Assembly: GCA_012274445.1 (NCBI GenBank)
Contig: JAAROD010000049.1
Coordinates: 496,001-560,000, forward strand
Direction: 5' to 3'
Source of the DNA: Sclerotiophoma versabilis
Lineage: Eukaryota > Ascomycota > Dothideomycetes > Pleosporales > Didymellaceae
Length of the DNA: 64,000 nt
The notes beneath the pieces are model-generated. The model had not been told where the DNA came from. It made no database searches and was given only the letters and a program-made list of their open reading frames with translations. Positions 33,452-45,432 of this stretch are shown one piece after another. The position numbers and the translations under genes are program-made. Each line of letters starts with the position of its first letter. Position 1 is the stretch's first letter.

Positions 33452-36400
33452 TTATGCTTTCTCCTCGAATTCGTCAATTACGCTGACTGGTTTCACGAAC
33501 TTGCCTAATGGCTTATACTCAAGGTGGTTCATACCGAAAGCATTGGGGCCACCTATCTTGATACCCTTCGGGCTAGTCCATCGTTCACTGGCAGTGATTC
33601 CAACGACCAGAACCAATAAACCGTACCTGTACTCAGGTGTTCCAATCGCCTCGCCGTTCTGCGCATCAACGACCGCGATCAGATCAGGCACAATAGCGAG
33701 CACGTCCTCATTGCGTTCTTCACCAGTCTTGCTCTCTTCACCATCGTGAATACGAATGGCAGCGATATTCTCGTTCTTGAATGGGATCTTGATCTTGCCC
33801 GAGAATTGAGTCTCCGTACCTTCAACAATGACTTCGCCGTAGACATGACCCATCCAGAGTTTACGTTCGACGCCAACGATCTTGCCTTTAAAGAGGACGC
33901 GGCCTGTCTCTGGTCCCCCCACGGCGTCGATGATAGACTCGGCGACGCTATCAATTCTGTTTTCTTTTCTTGCTCGTGCGACTTCTCGGCCTATGCGCCA
34001 TGAAAGCGATATTGTGTGTTCGACTGCCCAACGTTTTGTCTCTTCACCCGTCACCGGGGCATCGGCTGTTCCGACAGCGCTTCCCATCTGGCTCAGAGCT
34101 GACCTGATAACTTGCTCGACCTTCAGGTCGCTTGTCGCTGTAGGCATATAGAGTGTATTACCGTTGCCATCAGCAACGCATACCGGAGCGAAGACGATCT
34201 CGCGCTCCCCAAACACCACAGGAGTGGTCTGCCACTTCGTGGGATACGCACGACCCATCCAATCACCGTCGACGCACGGCACGTTCATGTTCGACGATGC
34301 GCCTAGGACGAGACCCTGAAGACCGTTGGACCCTCCAATCTCTAGAGGAATTACGTGAGTTGCGCGGCCTCCCTTGTACAGCTCATAGAGGTTGTTCTGA
34401 GCATCCATCATCTCATCGGCCGATAGCTTCTCGATACCCACAGTTGGACTGCCAGCACCACCACCACTACCGACAAGATCTTCATCTTTGAGATCGTCCG
34501 GACTGACGACTCGTACAGTACCACCAGCTCGTAAGATCCCGCGTACCCTCAACATCGTGGAGTAAGGTGAACCGCCACCTCCAGTACCTAGGATATAGCA
34601 GCCAATGGTGATCCAGTCGAGGTCCGTCTCTGATATCCACCACTCGCGGGCCACAATCTTAGGTCTGTAGCTTGCGATGTCAGACTCGGAAACAGCATCA
34701 TCTTCGGCAGCGGTGTCCTCAATCGATGCCGGGCTGATTGCTTCTTGTACGTCCTCCTTATCTGCGGTGTCACCCTCTCCGGCTTTTGTGATTTCGAGAT
34801 CTGTGAAGTCTTGTGCGCGAGAAAAGTCAAAATCCCCAGCGGCTCTGACGATAAAACGCGTTTTGTGTGCCACATATTGGAGCGGCAGCGTTTCAACTTC
34901 CACAACCTCTATCGAGTCAGCTAACGCGCCTGCCTCGATGGTTCGCTTCTTGACCTCATCAGAGATTTCGGCTAGCAGCTCTTTCTCTGTCTGCTTCTCT
35001 GTCGACTTTACAGTATCTACCACAGCACTGACTCGTGCCATAGCGGCGCCGATCGCGTTCGCTACACCTGACCACCGTGGTTTGATGACCCGGCTCGCAC
35101 CTCTCAAGCTATCTGGTGCTACCACGGCACCGCCTCCAACAAGCAACACGGGAAGATCTTCCGGTGAAGTCTTCATAGTGTCAATGATGCGCTCCAACAT
35201 AGCCTTTGTCTCATTCCTGAACTCTGCAATATCATTCTCCTTTAGCTTGTCTCGCACGTTTTCCGGGTCGCCAATCGTGATCTCGGACGAGCCTGCGACA
35301 GTATAGTCAGTAGCGGTTGGCACGTCTCCGCCAAAAACCAGCGCCTTCTCAGGCAAGCGGTAGCCTACAGATTCAGGACCGACCTGGAGTTTGTCACCGA
35401 CTCTTCTGACCAGGCTACCGCCTCCAAGACCTATGCTCTTAACGTCTGGATACGCGAAGTTCATCCTGACCCCAGAAAGCTCAGAGTAGGCCGCCTGTTG
35501 GCGTGGAAATCCATTGGCAAGGAGCAAACCAACGTCTGTCGTTGTTCCACCTACATCGACGACCATCATTGCCTCACTGTTCTCTTGCTTCCCAACAAGG
35601 AAGGCAGCGCCGCGCATACTATTTGTGGGACCAGATGAGAATGTCCGAATAGGTAGCCGACTTGCTGCCTCACCACTCAGAATTGTGCCATCATTCTGGG
35701 TGATGAATACCGGACAATTCAATCCGAGTTTTTTTATGGGAGACTGGAAAGAGGCGATAGTTTTCCGTGCAAAGGACAGAATCGAAGCGTTAAGTATTGC
35801 AGCATTCTCTCGCTCCAGGAATCCGAGGTTCGCGACAGTCTTGCTAAGCACAACATCTACTTGCTCGCCGAGCTCTCGTTTGATGATCTCTGCCGCTCGC
35901 TGTTCCTGCTGCTCGATGGTGTCGATAGGACTAAAAACACCATTGACAACAATGCTCTTGATGCCCTTCTCTTTAATGATCTTGCATTGCTCCACAATCT
36001 CCTGCTCTTTGATGTCCGATATAAGACTACCATCAATCTCGAGACCTCCTTTTAAAAGGGCGTAGTGTGCTAGTATAGTCTTTTTAAGTGAAGCTGGCCA
36101 ATCGACGCAAGGCGGCGCATGCTTGCTGAATGGCCCAGACAAGCGCAGTACGGCGACTGGCGATAGTCGCATTGAGTCGCGAGTTACCACCGCGTTCACG
36201 AAATGTGTTGTCCCAATCGTGACACTGGCTACTGAACTGGGGTCCACAGATGCGGACTTGAACATAGTAGTGATCACATGGCCAATTCCATGGCTTGGGT
36301 CTGCTGTAGTGGGTGCTTTGTGCCTGGTAGTTTTTCAGTTAGATAACCTGGCTCTCCGAAGAGGAAAGAGTGGAGGTTGTTGTCACATGTCTGTATTATC

Positions 36401-36588
36401 GGCACAAAAGGGACTACTTACCATGCTACAATGCCTTTGTCAGCCTTGCCTGATCTTGTGGGATCTATGATAACTCCATCCGTGTTGGTACTGTGATGTC
36501 ATGTCAGGCTAGATGACTTTGGATCATGACAGGCGTTTACCTACCCACCGACGTCAACACCGATACGCAGGTTCCTGGAAAGACTCAT
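33452..36588 (-). CDS. Hydantoinase A-type / DUF917 fusion protein
   Basis: Three exons on the minus strand: 36588-36545, 36490-36422 and 36323-33452; 994 aa. The two small 5' exons rebuild GVDVGGTNTDGVIIDP and GIVAWHKAPTTADPSHGIGHV, the usual start of hydantoinase/oxoprolinase proteins. Residues ~5-530 are the Hydantoinase A N-terminal and main domains, an ASKHA-type ATP-binding fold with a second phosphate loop VDVGGTTTDVGLLL near 295. From ~595, beginning WWISETDLDWITIGCYILGTGGGGSP, the rest is a DUF917 domain. The two are joined by an acidic linker. Such proteins hydrolyse cyclic amides (hydantoins, 5-oxoproline) using ATP, but the substrate of the DUF917-fused form is unsettled. The cyclic-amide role is supported by the divergent NCS1 permease. 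Confidence 0.9.
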
Positions 36589-37112
36589 AGCTCTAGAGTT
36601 TTGATGTAACCTTCGTGTGATCGTGGAGATCCAATAGCAGAAGGGGGGGTAGAGGAAGCTTTCAGACGTCTTGATCAGATAAGATCAAACTGTGTTTAGT
36701 GGGGCCCGCCGAACCTTCGGAGCCGTCACCCGCGACTGCCTTCAACGTCTTCACATCTTCCTCGACGGTTATTCACCCATAGCATCAATTTATCCTTCTA
36801 TCATGATTAGCCAACATTGCGCCCGCTGCGAAGTGAAGTTCTTTATGTTGTCAATCATGACTCCACCTCTCATCTGATAAGGCTCCAAATCGTCGTACCC
36901 CTCATCTGCGCTGCCTATCACTCTGGTCGCTTATCATCCCGCGTATCATCGCTCCGCATTTGAGAGATAACTCCGAATATCTTGATATGGAGGTCGACTT
37001 AGCTTGAAGGCTGACGTGGGACTTGGACAAATCCTCTACTTATTCAACCGCATTTCGATGCCTTGTTCATTCGTGTTTTCATCAGCTCTATTAGGCTGTT
37101 GGTCATCTCAGC
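36589..37112. promoter_or_regulatory. Divergent promoter with GATA-factor motifs
   Basis: 524 bases between the hydantoinase and NCS1 permease starts. It holds GATAAG at 36678-36683 and 36876-36881, its complement at 36930-36935, plus AGATAA at 36965-36970 and the complement of TGATAG near 36915. These fit HGATAR, the site of AreA/NirA-type nitrogen GATA factors in fungi. Density in a short gap between two nitrogen-linked genes favours real sites, but binding is inferred. Confidence 0.55.
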
Positions 37113-39008
37113 ATGACTTTGAGGCAGAGGCTGGTATCGCTGGACCAGCGTGTACGACTCAAGGGTGATGAAAGTCGACACGAGCAGACCGATGCTTGGA
37201 GTAACCGCGACCTAATCCCCTTACCACCGGAACGACGAACTTGGTATCTCAAACTATATTTCTACTCTGGGTGCAGCTCTGACGGCGTATTAGGGGTTGG
37301 TTCAACTTCTTTGGCTTTTGGGCAATAGCAAGCTTGAATGTTGCGAACTGGCAGACTCCAAGCACTTACCTGAGTACACAAGGCTCACATGAAGGGCATA
37401 GTACTCACTGACCCTTCTTAGCACTTGGCTTGTCTGTTCCTCAGGCTATGCTCATCATCATCGTCAGCAGGCTACTTATCGTCCTGTTCTCCGTTATGAT
37501 TGCGTGGATCGGATTGAAGTGGCATATCGGATTCACCGTACAAAACCGATACTCCTGGGGTATGAGGGGCAGTTTTATTCCACTCTTGCAGAGAATCTTG
37601 CTCAACTTCATCTGGAATGCTGTGCAGTGTACGTCACAACCGCGTACCGAATCGTTAATCTCCTCACTCGCAACAGGTTGGAACGGAGGACGTCTGATTG
37701 CAGTATGCCTGACAGCTATATGGCCTTCCTTTGCACGCATGCCAAACACATTTGGGCCAAATATGCCGACCACGACCGATCAATTTGTAGGTTTTGTCAT
37801 ATTCTGGTTCCTTTCGACGCCATTCCTATGGCTACGTCCTGAAAAATTCAAGATCCCGTTTCAGATCGTATGTACGTGGTGTGGTATCGGCATGCTAGCT
37901 TGGATGATTTGGGCTCTCGCAGTCGCGAAGGGCGTAGGTCCCCTATGGAATGCTGGGCAAAGTATACCCGCCGGCTCTCCCTTCAGCTCATCCTGGCTTA
38001 TTATGGCCGGTATCAACCAGGGTATCGGCGGACTGGCGGCTGGAATAACCAACGGCTCGGACTTCTCGAGATATGCCAGTGCTCGCAGGCACTATGTCTA
38101 TAGCACGATCACCAGCTGCTTCATCACCGGCGTTCTGGTATCGTTTGTAGGTCTTGTCACCGCAGCCGCAGCACAGAAGATCTATGGTGAAGTGTACTGG
38201 AATCCTCCCGACCTCCTCATGGTCATGATGGATAACGGCAAAGGCAGCTCCAAGGCTCGAGCCGGTGTCTTCTTTCTGGCTGCAGGGTTCACATTTACGG
38301 CAATGTTCGAGAACATATGCGGTAATGCTATCGCTGGAGGGATTGATCTGGCCGGACTGTTTCCTCGATACATTGATATACGCCGTGGTGCAATAATCAC
38401 CTTCGTCGCTGCGTGGATCGTGCAGCCATGGCAGCTTATCAACCGCGCCACTACCTTCATTGCCGTGTTGTCCTCATTCTCTGTCTTCCTGGCTCCAATC
38501 ATAGGTATCATGGCTACCGACTATTACCTGCTGCGGAAGAGAAGGATCAGCCTCACTCACTTGTACAAAACAATTGACTCATGTTACTACTTCTGGAAGG
38601 GGTTTAATTGGCGGGCAATAACAGCATGGATCTGCGGCTGGGCGCCAACTATTGGTGGGTTAGTTGTTACTGTTCGAGGAGACCTCTCCCCTTCAGAAGC
38701 ATTGGTAAAGTTGTACTATCTAGCCTTCTTAATTGGTAAGTGGAGGTATAGTCACTGAAAGAAATAAGTATTGAAATACCCTGACAGGCTTTCTCATCAG
38801 CGCTGTAGTCTTTTATGGTCTCAACGTCGTCTTCCCGCTTCCTGGCATGGATCAGATGGACTCGGTCGATGTGTATGGAACGTTCACAACAGCGGAAGCT
38901 CGGCGAGTTGGAGTACTGGAGGTAGACTCTTCAGCTTTTGGTATCGCTGATACATCTGTCAACCCAGAACTATTGGAGAAGAAAAGCATGGGTGAAGAGA
39001 GGGTATGA
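37113..39008 (+). CDS. NCS1 nucleobase:cation symporter (uracil/allantoin permease-like)
   Basis: Five exons: 37113-37243, 37294-37373, 37422-37628, 37677-38735 and 38788-39008; 565 aa. Introns are 48-52 nt; the third is a multiple of three and hides inside an open frame, but removing it restores WNAVQCWNGGRLIAV, a family motif. Other NCS1 hallmarks are NRDLIPLPPERRTWGWFNFFG, NVANWQTPSTYLTLGLSVPQAM, and GSDFSRYA. Twelve membrane helices are expected. NCS1 proteins in fungi import uracil, uridine, allantoin, cytosine or related rings with protons; the bacterial Mhp1 member moves hydantoins. The divergent hydantoinase makes a cyclic amide such as a hydantoin or allantoin a reasonable substrate guess. 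Confidence 0.92.
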
Positions 39009-41698
39009 TTCAGGGAGCACTGTTTGGTTCTGATCAAGCCCGAGCTCTTCCGGTACAGCCCTCGAACCGTTCAGCATACGCAAATGTCTCTAGAGCTCGT
39101 CCTTCTCGGGCGCCATAACGTATAGTCTCTGTTGTTTACGTCCAATCACTGCTTTCACGTGAAGCTGTGGAAATTTGGCCGCGAGGTTTAGATCCTTTTC
39201 TGACGTGACTCGGCATGCTCGGCGCAAGTTAAGTCCGCGATTTCTGCATCTGGTCGACTAGAGACTTCACGAGCATGACTGATCAATAAAGCCACAATTA
39301 TTAGATCCTGACTCAGGTCCACGGGTGTCGGCGTTGACAGGCGCAAGCTTGATTTCTTCCATTGATCCTGCTCCAAGAATAGCAGATACTGCGGATTGTG
39401 CTTTTTGTGAGGCTCAAGGTAGTTGAATGCCGGAAATCGATCTGGTTCTTCGACAATGACCATAGGATCGCGTGGGCTGGTGCGCATGGATTGCGCAGCG
39501 CTGCCTTTGCTTCATCGTTGTCCTTTCTCATGCTCAGGCATGTCCGCCAATGTACAGTTATCTCCCATCATAGTTGCAGTAAGGCTCATTAGCAGATACG
39601 AGGGCCATGTCCATTCCCCCTGGTAGACTAGGGGATCGGAAAGCGATGATCATCATCCTACTTGGGATTCCTTACCAGAGTTCTGCAAGACCATATAACA
39701 ATACCCCTAAACGTGCCTTTCGATTAAGAAGTGATAATTCTAGAGATATTGGTCTGTTTCTAAATTGTCCAAGGGTTATTGCATAGAGACCTACAGCTAG
39801 CCAAAGTGGCAAGTACTCGCCTGATGATCCCCCTCGGTAAGCGATCCCATAGTCTATGGGATTCGCGGTTGAGGATCGGGTTCGTCAGGCTTGGCGTTGT
39901 TCGAGTGGGCCCTGCTGGCACTGGGAGGGCAATGCGCATGCACGCGCATATACACGCATGCCCAGCCACTTCCGCCTCGTCACCTTGCGCTGATCTTCCT
40001 TCCACCACTGCCTCCCGTTGAGCCTCATGTCCATTTCTTTTCTCTTGGCTATGAGAATTGCAGTAAGCGTGCAGTTGCATCCACGTCAAACAGTGGGACC
40101 CCTTCTACGTATCGATCTTGGAGGCTCAAACTCAAATCGCGGCCCGATTGCAGCGCAAGGCTGACTGGTTGGTCGAGTGTACCGCCCACACCTAGCAATC
40201 ACCATCTTGTCGCGATAGGTGTTCCGAGTAAGTTGGGCAACAAGTCGCAATCTCTTGAGAGCGACGCGTAATGGTCAGCGCTTCTGTGATCAGCGATGTA
40301 CTCGCTGTACCTTCACCGGGTAGGTTTGTACTGCAGCGCAACACCGCATCTCCATCACAACCACCTCAGGCGGCGCATTCTAGAACATACGTAGAGTAAA
40401 ACAGCTTTGTCGAGGTCAAGTTAGGCTTTTTGCGTAAGGCTTGGGCTTGGCTGGACAGAAGTCAAACACCAGAGTGGGCCTTGGGCATTGTTGAGACGGC
40501 GTCCCAATCGCTCACGGTCGTCTTGGATGAGATTTGTTGCACTCGCAAAGCAGCTAGCGCGTATTCTTACACGATCTTGTCAAGTGACAAGCTTGCCTGG
40601 TGCGCGGCTGTGGTTTTCACGCCGCCAGGTCGGTGGGGCCGTGTGCTTGGATGCGTTTTGATGATGCTTGGCATCAACTCCGATACAATGGGATCCGCTT
40701 TTGGCGTTTCGTCGCCCGTTTCGCACCCCTTCGATGTAAACCAATCCGCAATTGACCGCATCTAATTGCCCGCCGCCTATCTTTCGCTCGTAGCGTCATT
40801 CCAATCAACAATTGAAAATCGGAAAATACCGGTCTTCACCAGCCTATGATGATCCAAAGCAGAGACCACCTTCAGGTCCTGCCAGAAGGGGGTCCGTAAC
40901 GCAGGAGCCTGTCTCCCTGTTCCGCGGCGACATCCCGCTTTCATTCTGGGGGCAAACGGCCCTCATCATTGTTATCCCCAGTTGTGCAGCAGCACCTTTA
41001 TTACCCCAAAGTGAACTTGCCAAGCCCATCCCGGTGAATTGCTTATGGACCAACGTCGTAGCCGGCGCGACGGTAGGTTGGAACTGCGCTTGTGCGTGCA
41101 TGACATTGTTTTCGTCTTCTGCACAAGCCACGACTGGTGTTGCGGATCTTGCGCGTTCAATAGCACTCTTATCACAACACTCAAGAGATCTGCTTGTCCA
41201 AACACCTTGGCGGAGCGGTCGCTGCCAAGGCATGTGTTTCCGTTTACGGACTGGGATGAGGCGAAGACGACCTCAGGTTGCTATCAAAAAGCACGTGCAT
41301 TGACGGTGTTGCAGAGCTTATTCGGCGCTTTGATGTGGGTACCAGGAGCAAAGTACGCAACACATCACTTCAGCCAAGCTTGTCAAGGTCCCAATTCACC
41401 CCTACGTCGCTGTTCAGACTCGCTTTGCTAACCGCTAGGAATGTCTAGTGCCAATCGTGGTGCGTGGTTCGAAACGACGTTGGGTTGGGGAATGCCCACA
41501 TCTCCATGTTGATCTTGCTCTCCACCTGTTATTACTTCGCCTCTCGCACTTCGCGTCCATCTCCTTTTCTAACGGCCCGGTGCTGAATTAATCATTATTG
41601 CCCTACTCATTTGCACGTGACATCCTTTCACTTTATCTACAGGCGTTTCCGTTTGTTAATTTCCACGGTGCAGGTCACCTCTCTCATCAGAATCAGAA
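39009..41698. other. Gene-poor intergenic region (2.7 kb)
   Basis: Apart from the decayed minus-strand frame at 39188-39640, no gene is convincing. Overlapping frames at 40430-40765 and 40812-41431 lack domains. The last 250 bases are CT-rich and probably the promoter of the TDT transporter gene. Confidence 0.5.
39188..39640 (-). pseudogene. Decayed coding sequence of unknown family
   Basis: On the minus strand one frame from about 39640 to the stop at 39188 reads as protein-like sequence of balanced composition, with a single in-frame TGA at 39514-39512. Before the TGA it includes WTWPSYLLMSLTATMMGDNC; after it, DPMVIVEEPDRFPAFNYLEP and QYLLFLEQDQWKK. The composition is much more protein-like than other shadow frames nearby. 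I do not recognise the family. It could be a remnant of a longer gene, or a gene with an exon boundary I could not place; no GT/AG pair that keeps both halves in frame was found. Confidence 0.33.
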
Positions 41699-43523
41699 AT
41701 GGATTCACGATTCCAGCCTGAGGGGTTGACCTTCGACAACAAGGACAACAACAACTTCAGCCCTAACTTCGACAACGACGGACCAAGCTACTCCCGCCCT
41801 CAATCCGACCCACGGCCTAGTCTGTATCCCGCGCCGATTGGCCTTCCTTCCTCAGTGCGACCAGTCTCTCCACCCCAACCAGCTCAGTATGCTCCCCAAG
41901 CATACCAACCAGACAACAGGTACCCTAATCAGAGTCCTCAATATGATAATCGGAACCTGCCTATGAACGTTCAGCAACCTATGAACGTTCAGCAACCTTT
42001 GAACGTTCAGCAACCGATGAACATGCAGCAACCGATGAACATGCAGCAAGAGAACCAGTACCCTACTCAGTCTCAACAAACAACCCGGACCAACACCTGG
42101 GTGCAAACACCTGCGGGTCCTTATCCCACTGGCGAAGCCTACTTCACAGGACCTGTGGATGCCAATGGATACCCCATCGACTCAAAAGGAAAAGTTGCAG
42201 AGAACCCATTCAATGACCCTCCGCCACGACCTTCCTTTATGCCAACACCCCCAGCTTCCATCGACCTTGAGAAGCAGAAGCACGAAGACCACGGTCATGG
42301 AAATGATTGGGACCACAACTCGAAGCTGCCACACAAGAAGGATCCGAACCAGCCTTACATGCCGTTAAACGAACGACTTCGCCATTTCACATGGGCCTGG
42401 TACACCACGACCATGGCTACAGGCGGTATCGCGACACTGATTTCTATTCAGCCTCACGCTTTCCCTGGCTTGATTACTATCGGTGCTATCTTCTACATCT
42501 TCAACCTCATTCTCTTCACTGGTATCACAGGAACCATGATTCTGAGGTTCACCAAGTTTCCCGGTGTTTTCAAGGCCTCTATCACGCACGAACGTGAGGC
42601 TCTTTTCTTGGGCCCTTTCTTCCTCTCAATAGCCACCATCATCACCGGAACACAAAAGTACATCATTCAGGCTTATGAGATCGACCACCCCAATCGCGCC
42701 TGGGCTATCACTACCATGTCAGTTGCGTTCTGGCTCTACACCTTCTTTGCTTTCTGTTTGGCTGTGTTCCAATACTCCTTCCTGTTTTGCTCGCACACCT
42801 ACAAGTTGACTAGCTTCATGCCCTCATGGTTACTTCCCATCTTCCCTATCATGCTTTCAGGGACTATTGCTTCAGTCATTGCAGCCGACCAGCCGCTGGA
42901 ATCCAGATACTCCATCATTGGGGCGGGCCTTGGATGTCAAGGTCTTGGATTCACGGTCGCCATTCTCATGTATGCTCATTACATTGGTCGCCTCATGCAG
43001 GTTGGATACCCAGACCGTGAGCATCGTGGAGCCATGTTCATCGGAGTCGGTCCACCCTCTTTCACCTGCTTGGCATTTATTGGTATGGCAAATGCTCTTC
43101 CTGAGGATTTTGATCTGCAGGGCGATGGTCTCTTGGACGGTAAACTTCTCCGCACTCTGGCTCTCGTTGCTGCTTTGTTCCTCTGGGTGTTGGCCATGTG
43201 GTTTTTCATGATTGCATTCGTTGCTGTAAGTTCTCACAATAAACGTCCTCAAATCGTCACTAACTCGTGATCAGGTTATCAATTCATGGGCTGTGTACTT
43301 TCACTTGGGCTGGTGGGCTATGGTTTTCCCCAACACTGGATTTGCCATTGCCACCATCTCTATTGGTAACGCCTTGAAAGACGATACGATTCTCTTTGTT
43401 GGTAACGGCATCTCGATTGCCATCATTGCGATGTGGTTCTACGTACTGTTCAACCACGTACAATCCGTAATTGTCGGCGATATCATGTACCCTATGAGGG
43501 ACGAGGACGTCGCAGATCACTAG
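41699..43523 (+). CDS. TDT family transporter (voltage-dependent anion channel fold, malic-acid-type)
   Basis: Two exons, 41699-43225 and 43275-43523, split by a 49-nt intron; 591 aa. The first ~210 residues are hydrophilic, rich in Pro, Gln and Asn, with a run of MNVQQP/MNMQQP units. From ~220 comes the transporter core, opening with NERLRHFTWAWYTTTMATGG, followed by about ten membrane helices and FHLGWWAMVFPNTGFAIA near the end. This matches the tellurite-resistance/dicarboxylate transporter family, which in fungi includes malic acid permease Mae1 and sulfite pump Ssu1. The RLxHFTWAW start and the lack of clear Ssu1 features favour the Mae1-like branch. Likely plasma membrane. Confidence 0.9.
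41961..42051 (+). repeat. 18-base coding minisatellite (MNxQQP repeats)
   Basis: About five units of 18 bases (like atgaacgttcagcaacct) lie in tandem in frame in the TDT gene. They encode M/L-N-V/M-Q-Q-P. Unit variants fall in two classes, gttcag and atgcag. Confidence 0.9.
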
Positions 43524-44822
43524 ATCAATTGGACACATGATTCGAACTGCAAACGTAACGCCAAATTGCATAAGTCCAGTGTGTTCCGCAGAGCGTACAA
43601 CTACAGGTGTCATTCTGACACCGATCGTAAGATTTTCCATTCTCTTTTCATTCGCTCCTTCAGCCAGTAAACATGCGTCCAGCTGCAATAGCAACAGACA
43701 TTCCTTTATACCCCATGTTTTTGTCATTGTTTTCTCATAAGTTGTCTGCAGGCTCAGCGCTTCTCACATGTACTTAGACGTAGAAGCTCTCAAGCTCTTC
43801 TCAACGGCCACCACTGTAATCTAACTACTTTCTTTTTCTACGTATCTGCTTTTTGCATAGCGCTGGCGTCAAAAATGGGAAGGGCACGTATACCATGGGC
43901 TTCGCATTCTGCATATAGATTGATGAGACGCTATATGCGTCCAGACGGTCGATCAATGATAGAGATCAAATTTTCAATGCACTGTAGCGTTTGTTGCCCT
44001 TCCCAGCTACACGGCCTTTCTGTGACACAATCTTTGCAACATGGAAATACTTCCCACCGATAACATAATGCTCGCAATGACACAAACAATGACTTGGTAC
44101 TCTTGGCAGAGAGTGGCGACCGCTGGGCACAGTGGACGAAATGTTTTGAAGCAAACGGGAGGGGGGGTTCCGAATCCAAGGACCAATGCCGGTGATGTTT
44201 GTTCCCGATGTAAGAGAAGCCTTGACTGTCTGGAATCCCACAGCCAAGCAGTCTTGGTTGTCTGGAAAGTACCTTTGAGAGCCAACAATTAGGCCCACAA
44301 TATCCACTTCCCTCCACAACACAGCCCGCCCCCAAGCCAACAGCTCCGCAAGGAGTCTATCAATCTGGAACACCGTGTCTGAGAAGTACCATTCGTGCAC
44401 TCGTCGGAGTAGTACAGAAGCAGTACGTGGAGTGCAGATCAAAAAGGGCGATTGCGGATGCTGCAACAGCTCCGGTAGAAGTCTTTATTGCTCAAACCTG
44501 GCTTCACTAGGCCATTCTTGACTTTTTCATTTCGTTCGTGACTAAGAAGAGGAACACATCCTGGCCTCAAGTTGGTGTAGATATTCTCGAAGCTCCAAGA
44601 TATGGAAGCACGTGATAATGCTGTGGATGACGTAATGCGGAATGTGCACCGCCACGCCGCGGCAACAGCCTTCACAACTGTGTCCCTGGGCGGTGGCGAC
44701 ACTCATCTCCTATATCAGGCAACAAATCACTCAACCCCGGAACCTCTACCACGCACTTCAAACATAGACTCAAGTCACCTAAACACCTAAAAACAAATTC
44801 AAATACCTTTTTAACCACCATA
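43524..44822. other. Intergenic region (1.3 kb)
   Basis: Holds the TDT gene 3' end and the upstream region of the small membrane protein gene at 44823. Open frames on both strands have no domains. No repeat or RNA gene is seen. Confidence 0.5.
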
Positions 44823-45281
44823 ATGGACGAAGATCTCCTCGCTCTCATCGTCGTCATGGGCGTCTTCGTGACGTTCCCTCTCGGCGTTGTCCTCTTCACC
44901 ACGGCCTGTATCGCATACTCGCGCACCAAGAAATGGGACAAGGACCGCAACCTCAAGAGCGTCAACGCCGAGTCCTCCGACCCGCTGATTGACGACGAAG
45001 ACGACTTCCTCGACACTGACGACGAGGAGGAATACGCCGCTAAGAAGGCCGAGGAGGAGACCGACAAGATCTTGACCTTCAAGCAGAAGTTCCGCAAGGA
45101 GTTCCGCGCCGTCTGGTCAGGCAAGGGTCGGGAGCAGATTATCAAGGAGAGGGAGCGCGAGGAGAGGAAGAAGCTGGCTAAGGCTGTGGCGAAGGAGCTT
45201 GAGAGGAGGGAGCGCAGGCGCGCCAGGAAGGCTGAGAGGCAGGCGGGCTTTGAAGCTGCGCCGCCCAGCTACAAGAACTAG
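44823..45281 (+). CDS. Small single-pass membrane protein, unknown function
   Basis: Single exon, 152 aa. A short acidic start (MDEDLLALI) runs into one hydrophobic segment at about residues 6-31 (LALIVVMGVFVTFPLGVVLF), then SRTKKWDKDRN. The middle is strongly acidic (DDEDDFLDTDDEEEYAAKKAEEE) in short stretches, and the end is a long charged helix rich in Glu, Arg and Lys, probably coiled coil, closing AAPPSYKN. The TM topology suggests a type I or signal-anchor membrane protein with a cytosolic helix. The ATG follows an A-rich leader (accaccataATGG), a good fungal start context. I do not recognise the family. Coding bias is strong and the frame clean, so it is likely real. Confidence 0.78.
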   Translation: MDEDLLALIVVMGVFVTFPLGVVLFTTACIAYSRTKKWDKDRNLKSVNAESSDPLIDDEDDFLDTDDEEEYAAKKAEEETDKILTFKQKFRKEFRAVWSGKGREQIIKEREREERKKLAKAVAKELERRERRRARKAERQAGFEAAPPSYKN

Positions 45282-45432
45282 ACGGTGTAGCGGAGCTGGA
45301 GAGTCACGCTCATGAGTAGCTGTGACTGGCATGTGAAGGAGTTTCTCTTGGCCTAAGATTGATATACCCCCCCCCCCCTGTTCTGTATACTTACTCTTCG
45401 TAAATCGAAATTGACATTCGTTGGTGGCACAT

